In this document: piece by piece, positions 58,444 to 64,000 of the stretch
Numbering within the stretch: position 1 is the first letter of the stretch
Layout: each line of letters starts with the position of its first letter
Assembly (NCBI RefSeq): GCF_017569925.1
Contig: NZ_CP050854.1
Location: 620,001 to 684,000, forward strand
Direction of reading: 5' to 3'
Length of the DNA: 64,000 bases
Source: Brenneria izadpanahii
Lineage (GTDB): Bacteria; Pseudomonadota; Gammaproteobacteria; Enterobacterales; Enterobacteriaceae
Made by a program: the position numbers and the translations under genes
Notes under the pieces: model-generated
Databases searched by the model: none
The model's input: the letters and a program-made list of their open reading frames with translations, nothing else
What the model was told of the DNA's origin: nothing

Positions 58444-59595
58444 TTACAACCCGGCGGCTTCGCGCAATTGCGCGGCTTTATCGGTTTTTTCCCACGGGAA
58501 GTGCTCACGGCCGAAGTGGCCGTAAGCCGCGGTATCCTGGTAGATCGGATGCAGCAGATCCAGCATCTGGATTAAACCGTACGGGCGCAGATCGAAGAAC
58601 TCGCGCACTAGCAGCGTCAGTTTTTCGGTCGGGATTTTTTCCGTGCCGAAAGTCTCGATCATGATGGACGTCGGCTCGGCAACGCCGATAGCGTAAGAGA
58701 CCTGAATCTCACAGCGATCCGCCAGGCCGGCGGCAACGATGTTTTTCGCCACATAGCGTGCGGCATAAGCGGCGGAACGGTCCACTTTTGACGGATCCTT
58801 ACCGGAGAATGCCCCACCGCCGTGACGCGCCGCGCCGCCGTAGGTATCTACAATAATTTTACGACCGGTTAGACCGCAGTCCCCCATCGGGCCGCCGATA
58901 ACGAAACGGCCGGTCGGGTTAATGAAGAATTTGGTGCCGGCGGAAAGCCATTCAGCAGGAAGAACCGGCTTGATGATCTCTTCCATTACCGCGTCATGCA
59001 GATCTTTCTGAGAGATCTCTTCAGAATGCTGCGTGGACAGGACTACGGCGTCAATACCGGCGATTTTGCCGTCGTCATACAGGAATGTAACCTGACTTTT
59101 CGCATCCGGACGCAGCCAGGGCAGCGTTCCGTTTTTGCGCACTTCAGATTGACGCTGAACCAGACGATGCGCGTAGGTGATCGGCGCCGGCATCAGGACA
59201 TCTGTTTCGTTGGTCGCATAACCAAACATCAGCCCCTGGTCGCCCGCGCCTTGCTCCAACGGATCGCTGCGGTCTACGCCCTGATTGATATCGGGCGATT
59301 GCTTGCCAATAGCGCTCAGTACCGCGCAGGAGTTGGCATCAAAACCCATTTCGGAATTAACGTAACCAATATCGCGCACAGTACGGCGGGTAATCTCTTC
59401 AATATCTACCCAGGCGCTGGTCGTGATTTCACCACCGACTAACACCATACCGGTTTTTACGTAAGTCTCACAGGCGACACGCGCCTTAGGATCCTGTTCC
59501 AGGATGGCGTCAAGGACGGCATCGGAGATCTGATCCGCAATTTTATCCGGGTGTCCCTCAGAGACAGACTCGGACGTAAAAAGGTGTTTAGCCAT
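58444..59595 (-). CDS. metK: S-adenosylmethionine synthetase
   Basis: This 384-residue enzyme makes S-adenosylmethionine from methionine and ATP. Signatures: [31 protein letters not shown] and [20 protein letters not shown] start at 59595 ([10 protein letters not shown]) as in homologues (E. coli also 384). Tandem MetJ boxes lie 56-79 bp upstream, so methionine repression is likely. Confidence 0.98.
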   Translation of the reverse strand: MAKHLFTSESVSEGHPDKIADQISDAVLDAILEQDPKARVACETYVKTGMVLVGGEITTSAWVDIEEITRRTVRDIGYVNSEMGFDANSCAVLSAIGKQSPDINQGVDRSDPLEQGAGDQGLMFGYATNETDVLMPAPITYAHRLVQRQSEVRKNGTLPWLRPDAKSQVTFLYDDGKIAGIDAVVLSTQHSEEISQKDLHDAVMEEIIKPVLPAEWLSAGTKFFINPTGRFVIGGPMGDCGLTGRKIIVDTYGGAARHGGGAFSGKDPSKVDRSAAYAARYVAKNIVAAGLADRCEIQVSYAIGVAEPTSIMIETFGTEKIPTEKLTLLVREFFDLRPYGLIQMLDLLHPIYQDTAAYGHFGREHFPWEKTDKAAQLREAAGL

Positions 59596-60291
59596 GAGTT
59601 TTTTTACCTTCAAATCAAAGCCGTTAAGCAGTTTACCCGTTAATCAGTATAGATGGATTAACATCTGGACGTCCATTTTAGGTCACATTTTGGACTCATT
59701 ACCAGCAGTTTTTGGTTTTAACCGCCCATCGCTTTTCATCGTCAGCCATTTTTCGCCTAATGGGCGGCTGCCATATTTTCATTTTGCTTTTCCGGCATCA
59801 TGTCGGTATAAACGGCAAGCGGTATGTTGGCCGTGATGTGCTATAGTTGATGGCTGACTGCATTCCTTGCGGCGCATGTGGAGGTGATAGGATTAATGAT
59901 CCGCTGTTTACTGAGTGTGTTGCGCTCGCAACGCTTTTCTTTTGACGCTGTAGCGTCATACGCTCACCCCCTCTTTTTGTTTGCCCGAAGTTGCCGGTCT
60001 TTAAATTCGACTCAGGACTCCAGGGCCGGTTAATCCGTCTCTTATTCCCCGGCCAGGGCGTGTAATATTCTTCTGGCAATGGTTTTCCTGTTATTTCCAC
60101 AATGAGTTTTCACTGACCCGTACCACGGAGTCTGACAACGTGTTTTACACTAATAAGAGTAATAAAACGGCGGCATACTGTATTCAGCCAGGTTTTTCCC
60201 TGCCGATGCGGAGTGTGACGAACATGTTTATGCAAGCTGTTTATTTAAGCGCTGATGCAATCAGCAGAACAAAAAAAGGAAGGGGTCTGTT
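59596..60291. other. 696-bp divergent region between metK and speA
   Basis: It contains the MetJ boxes and, on the plus side, the long speA leader with AAAGGAAGG before the speA ATG. A 45-codon plus frame at 59896-60033 does not resemble E. coli YqgB, and I do not call it. Confidence 0.6.
59651..59674. promoter_or_regulatory. MetJ operator (three tandem met boxes)
   Basis: Three consecutive 8-mers in register, AGATGGAT, TAACATCT and GGACGTCC, match the AGACGTCT consensus at 5, 5 and 6 positions. Tandem 8-bp spacing is the MetJ mode of binding, and metK is a known MetJ target. Confidence 0.7.
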
Positions 60292-62271
60292 ATGTCTGAC
60301 GACATGATTCATCAAGACTCGTCAGCGACGGGTAAACATGAAAACTTGCGCTCTATGCAGGAGGTTGCCATGAATGACCAGAATGCCAGCGAAATGCTTC
60401 GTACTTATAATATTGCCTGGTGGGGTAATAATTATTACGACGTTAATGAATTAGGGCATATCAGCGTCTGTCCGGATCCCGATGTGCCGGAAGCGCGCGT
60501 CGATCTGGCCAAATTGGTTAAAGAGCTGCAGGAAGAGAATCATCAACGCTTGCCGGCGCTGTTCTGTTTTCCGCAAATTCTTCAGCACCGTTTGCGCTCC
60601 ATTAATGCGGCGTTTAAACGGGCGCGCGAATCGTTTGGCTATGAGGGCGGTTACTTTCTGGTTTACCCCATCAAGGTCAATCAACATCGCCGTGTGATTG
60701 AATCATTGGTCAACTCCGGCGAACCCATGGGATTGGAAGCGGGTTCAAAGGCGGAGCTAATGGCGGTGCTGGGCCACGCCGGAATGACGCGTACGGTGAT
60801 TGTCTGCAACGGCTACAAAGACCGTGAATACATCCGTTTGGCGTTGGTGGGCGAAAAACTGGGGCACAAAGTATATCTGGTCATTGAAAAAATGTCCGAG
60901 ATTAAGCTGGTGCTGGAGGAAGCGGAGCGTCTGAACGTGGTGCCCCGTCTTGGCGTTCGCGCCCGGCTGGCTTCCCAGGGATCCGGTAAATGGCAGTCCA
61001 GCGGCGGTGAAAAATCCAAATTCGGCCTGGCGGCGGCGCAGGTATTGCAATTAGTTGAAATGCTGCGTGCGGCCGGCCGGCTGGATAGCCTGCAACTTCT
61101 GCATTTCCATCTTGGCTCCCAGTTGGCGAATATCCGTGATATCGCCACCGGGGTCCGTGAGTCGGCCCGTTTCTACGTTGAGTTGCACAAGCTGGGCGTC
61201 AACATTCAGTGCTTCGACGTCGGCGGCGGCTTAGGGGTGGATTATGAAGGAACCCGCTCTCAGTCGGACTGTTCGGTAAACTACGGTCTGAATGAATATG
61301 CCAACAACGTGATTTGGGGCATTGGCGATGCCTGCAACGAATATGGGTTGCCGCATCCGACGGTGATCACCGAGTCGGGCAGGGCGGTAACGGCGCATCA
61401 CACCGTATTGGTCTCCAATATTATCGGGGTGGAGCGTAATGAATTCAGCGAGCCCTCCGTCCCTGATGACGATGCGCCGCGCGCGTTGGAAAGCCTGTGG
61501 TCGACCTGGCTGGAAATTAAACAGCCCGGCAACCGCCGCTCTCTGCGCGAATGGCTGCATGACAGCCAGATGGATCTGCATGATGTGCATACCCAATATA
61601 CGCACGGTATGCTGGATTTAACCCAGCGGGCGAAAGCGGAACAGCTTTATTTAAGTATTTGTCAGAAAATTCAGCAGCAGTTGGATCCCAGTAATCGCGC
61701 CCACCGGCCGATTATTGATGAACTGCAAGAGCGCATGGCCGATAAGCTGTACGTCAATTTTTCGCTTTTCCAATCTATGCCGGACGCATGGGGAATCGAC
61801 CAACTGTTTCCGGTGATGCCGCTGGAAGGGCTGAATAAACAACCCGATCGTCGTGCGGTGCTGCTGGATATTACCTGTGACTCGGATGGTTCCATCGATC
61901 ATTACATTGATGGCGATGGTATCGCGACAACGATGCCGATGCCGCCGTACGATCCCGATAATCCGCCTTTATTGGGGTTTTTCATGGTCGGCGCGTACCA
62001 GGAGATTCTGGGGAACATGCATAACCTGTTTGGCGACACCGCTACCGTCGATGTCTTCGTTTTTCAGGATGGCTCCGTCGAGATTGACGAGTCGGACGAA
62101 GGGAACACGGTCGCCGATATGTTGGAGTATGTTCAGCTCGATCCCGAAGTATTGATGGCCCGTTTCCGCGATCAGGTAAAAGCGACCAACCTGGATACGG
62201 ATCTTCAGACACAGTTCCTGGAAGAGTTTGAAACCGGTCTCTATGGGTATACCTATTTAGAGGACGAATAA
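60292..62271 (+). CDS. speA: Biosynthetic arginine decarboxylase
   Basis: This 659-residue PLP enzyme converts arginine to agmatine for putrescine synthesis. The PLP lysine lies in [38 protein letters not shown] and [13 protein letters not shown] are the other signatures. It is full length (E. coli 658). In E. coli speB (agmatinase) follows; here it does not. Confidence 0.98.
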   Translation: MSDDMIHQDSSATGKHENLRSMQEVAMNDQNASEMLRTYNIAWWGNNYYDVNELGHISVCPDPDVPEARVDLAKLVKELQEENHQRLPALFCFPQILQHRLRSINAAFKRARESFGYEGGYFLVYPIKVNQHRRVIESLVNSGEPMGLEAGSKAELMAVLGHAGMTRTVIVCNGYKDREYIRLALVGEKLGHKVYLVIEKMSEIKLVLEEAERLNVVPRLGVRARLASQGSGKWQSSGGEKSKFGLAAAQVLQLVEMLRAAGRLDSLQLLHFHLGSQLANIRDIATGVRESARFYVELHKLGVNIQCFDVGGGLGVDYEGTRSQSDCSVNYGLNEYANNVIWGIGDACNEYGLPHPTVITESGRAVTAHHTVLVSNIIGVERNEFSEPSVPDDDAPRALESLWSTWLEIKQPGNRRSLREWLHDSQMDLHDVHTQYTHGMLDLTQRAKAEQLYLSICQKIQQQLDPSNRAHRPIIDELQERMADKLYVNFSLFQSMPDAWGIDQLFPVMPLEGLNKQPDRRAVLLDITCDSDGSIDHYIDGDGIATTMPMPPYDPDNPPLLGFFMVGAYQEILGNMHNLFGDTATVDVFVFQDGSVEIDESDEGNTVADMLEYVQLDPEVLMARFRDQVKATNLDTDLQTQFLEEFETGLYGYTYLEDE

Positions 62272-62302
62272 CATCGTCCTATCTCCAAGGGTATATTGGC
62301 TT

Positions 62303-62331
62303 AAGGATGCGTCTGGCGCGCATCCTTTTTT
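62303..62331 (+). terminator. Terminator of speA
   Basis: AAGGATGCG / CGCATCCTT 9-bp stem with a 7-nt loop, followed by a T run, 32 bp after the stop. Confidence 0.9.
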
Positions 62332-62338
62332 ATTTTAA

Positions 62339-62980
62339 TTACGCCAGTGAGTCCAGCGCGTCGCTATCTTCCGTCGGCTCGGCCGAATAAGGCAATTCAT
62401 CAATGGGGTTATCCCTAAAGAGAATCTTAGCGATGAGCAGCAGTGAATTTTTGTCCTGAACGCCATATTTATTCAATAATCTTGATTTGCTGTTCAATAC
62501 GGACTTTTTATTCAGACCAATGATTTCCGAGATGATATCTACGCTGTAGCCCGCAATCCAATACTGAAAAATGGCGTACTCTGATTTGGATAGTCTGACT
62601 GGCGTGAGGGCATTTTTGTTATGTGTAAGTATGAAATCCAGGAAACTATAAAGAACGTCTATTGGTGATGACTTGGAAATAAGAACCGTTTTGTCATCAA
62701 TACACACAGGATCATGGCGAGGGGAATTATTGATGATAACGAATGCCAACGTCATATTATAAAAAAGCGTCCTGACGGATTCGTAATATTCCTCAAATCC
62801 TTCACTGCTGCCGTCAATGATAAAGATACAGGTTGTCTTTCCCTGAGAAAGGGTAAACCTGGTAGAGGGTCTCACCGAGAACGCAGGAATGCTGGAAAGG
62901 ATTTCTTGCAAGCCTACGGTTGTGAAACTGCATTTGCTGAAAATTCTGACATCCATAATTCTTAACACATGAACGATCAT
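62339..62980 (-). CDS. LuxR-type (GerE) transcriptional regulator
   Basis: This protein of 205-213 residues has an unassigned N-terminal half and a C-terminal helix-turn-helix (LSKSEYAIFQYWIAGYSVDIISEIIGLNKKSVLNSKSRLL is one element over two helices). The N-terminal half lacks an obvious receiver aspartate site, so it may be an RcsA-like auxiliary regulator rather than a response regulator. Start could be 62980 or 62956 (MDVRIFSKC). It occupies the position of speB in E. coli. A 12-bp inverted repeat about 80 bp upstream could be its operator. Confidence 0.75.
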   Translation of the reverse strand: MIVHVLRIMDVRIFSKCSFTTVGLQEILSSIPAFSVRPSTRFTLSQGKTTCIFIIDGSSEGFEEYYESVRTLFYNMTLAFVIINNSPRHDPVCIDDKTVLISKSSPIDVLYSFLDFILTHNKNALTPVRLSKSEYAIFQYWIAGYSVDIISEIIGLNKKSVLNSKSRLLNKYGVQDKNSLLLIAKILFRDNPIDELPYSAEPTEDSDALDSLA

Positions 62981-63643
62981 TTAATGAGGAACATACAACC
63001 AACCAGGGGCTAACGCCGTGAATACCGCTCAACCGTTAATGTAATGTTAAAACAATGGTTTTTAAAATAATTATAAAATTGTTATTTTAAAAATAGAAAA
63101 AGCGCTTAATCTTTATGATGTTGTCAGACGAAACATCAAAGCCTTAGGTACGGTAGTATGCTTGATTTGTAAAGCTATTGCTATCTGTAAAATAGATGAA
63201 TCTAGCTTATTTATGGCGGAACGATAATAATTTTATTGGTGTTTTAATCTATTATTTAATTATTTTTAATTGTTATATCCTATCAATAAAGTCAATTCGA
63301 GTTCCATTTCACAGCTAAGCTTATCAGTATAATCCTCATTGTCGAGGCTTTGTTTCGAACCGCGAATTAGCAAGGCGAAGTTATTCGACAAATAAGTATG
63401 TCCTTGCCGCATGTTTTCCCGCAATTATTCAACTTTGCTAAAAAGGTAAGGTTGTCTTGCTAAATTAAATGGCGGGAATAATCCGTTCATCATTTGCCGG
63501 CGCGGCGTTTTCACATGGTGTTACGGTTTTGACGTTAAGGCGACGGCGGCAAGGCGTCATTGGTATGACGGCATCCGATCATGCCAGATGCCGGATAGTG
63601 GATGAGTGACTCGTCGTGTTTACGTTATGAACCTGCTAAGCCA
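62981..63643. other. 663-bp gene-free region
   Basis: AT-rich on its left side, where a 12-bp inverted repeat lies at 63059-63093. At the right end CGGCATC / GATGCCG (63569-63593) could form a hairpin behind loiP. No remnant of speB is recognisable. Confidence 0.55.
63059..63093. promoter_or_regulatory. 12-bp perfect inverted repeat upstream of the LuxR-type gene
   Basis: TTTTTAAAATAA and TTATTTTAAAAA flank an 11-nt spacer, 79-113 bp before the start at 62980. Spacing and symmetry suit a dimeric regulator; the regulator itself is an inference. Confidence 0.45.
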
Positions 63644-64000
63644 TTACTTTTCAGCGGCAATGCGGTCACGGATATGTTTGGCCCGCTCTTCCGATGCGGG
63701 ATGGGAATCAAACATGCTGCTTTCACGCCCGGCATCCAGCTTGGCCAGTTTTTCAAAGCTGGTCGCCAGTCCTTCCCGTTTGAGGCCGCGTTTTTTCAGC
63801 AGATCGAACGAATAATCATCGGCCTGCTTCTCTTGTGACTGAGAGAACTGCGCATTAACCAGCTTTTCGCCCAGATCGGCGATTTGAGACTGCGATAACG
63901 ACGCAGCTACCCCGCCGGCGGAAGCGGCGGCCGAGCGTGCGGCCGTGGCGGCGTAAGCAACCTGCATGGCTTTCCGGGTGTGGCCTAGCGCAACGTGACC
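63644..64000 (-). CDS. loiP: M48 metalloprotease LoiP (YggG), 5' end beyond the window
   Basis: The C-terminal 118 residues of the outer-membrane lipoprotein protease LoiP. The visible part starts GHVALGHTRKA, just after the HExxH region, and continues with SLSQSQIADLGEKLVNAQFSQSQEKQADDYSFDLL and FDSHPASEERAKHIRDR, close to E. coli LoiP. It degrades misfolded or unprocessed outer-membrane proteins. Confidence 0.92.
   Translation of the reverse strand, partial: GHVALGHTRKAMQVAYAATAARSAAASAGGVAASLSQSQIADLGEKLVNAQFSQSQEKQADDYSFDLLKKRGLKREGLATSFEKLAKLDAGRESSMFDSHPASEERAKHIRDRIAAEK

Noticed and set aside
59896..60033. 45-codon frame in the speA leader considered as yqgB
   Set aside because: The sequence does not resemble E. 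coli YqgB and there is no clear ribosome site.

Overview
This 64 kb window is chromosomal DNA of an enterobacterium (Enterobacterales). Housekeeping blocks closely match Escherichia coli gene by gene: queG/nnr-tsaE-amiB-mutL-miaA-hfq-hflX-hflK-hflC-yjeT-purA, and metK-sprT-endA-rsmE-gshB-algH-ruvX with speA divergent. The accessory sugar genes (a sucrose-isomerase-like enzyme and an alpha-1,4-glucan lyase), together with the MFS pumps and PAS/LuxR regulator, fit a plant-associated member of the Pectobacteriaceae/Erwiniaceae type such as Brenneria. The genus is an inference; no marker gene here fixes it.

Layout. (1) 1-9.0 kb, carbohydrate island: the tail of an Old-Yellow-Enzyme/FeS flavoprotein; on the minus strand a Tat-exported cupin-like protein followed by a 1135-residue GH31 alpha-1,4-glucan lyase; and divergent from these an exported GH13 sucrose-isomerase-like enzyme behind a LacI-type operator. 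(2) 9.0-17.5 kb: a 2-hydroxyacid dehydrogenase, tRNA-Gly(GCC), then an accessory patch with a GNAT acetyltransferase, a membrane protein, a ParDE-type toxin-antitoxin pair and a decayed phage integrase. It ends with an XRE regulator and two MFS pumps that share a 47-bp promoter/operator repeat. (3) 17.5-23.9 kb: a large helical protein with a 37-residue membrane microprotein behind it, a gamma-glutamylcyclotransferase-like protein, a luciferase-type monooxygenase, an MFS pump and an apparently decayed gene. (4) 24-33.6 kb: a second OYE/FeS flavoprotein paired with a 4-TM protein, two MerR regulators, an MFS pump, a GNAT-LuxR-NCS1 permease operon and a LysR regulator. (5) 34-36.2 kb: ahpCF, with an intercistronic attenuator. 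(6) 37-51 kb: the queG to purA core block; nnr carries a one-base frameshift in a G tract. (7) 51.3-64 kb: mpl/fbp, ruvX-algH-gshB-rsmE-endA-sprT-metK, speA, a LuxR-type regulator where E. coli has speB, and the end of loiP.

How the genes may work together. The most interesting locus is 1.6-8.8 kb. Glucan lyase cleaves alpha-1,4-glucan to 1,5-anhydro-D-fructose. The gene 23 bp upstream encodes a Tat-exported protein with cupin-like metal-ligand patterns, which recalls the cupin domains of fungal aldos-2-ulose dehydratase, an enzyme that acts on anhydrofructose. I infer a bacterial anhydrofructose pathway producing ascopyrone- or microthecin-like compounds, next to an enzyme that remodels plant sucrose. 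Other testable points are the twin operators of the XRE/MFS island, two paralogous OYE flavoproteins with their own regulators and transporters, and gene-order breaks at purA-mpl, fbp-ruvX and speA-loiP.
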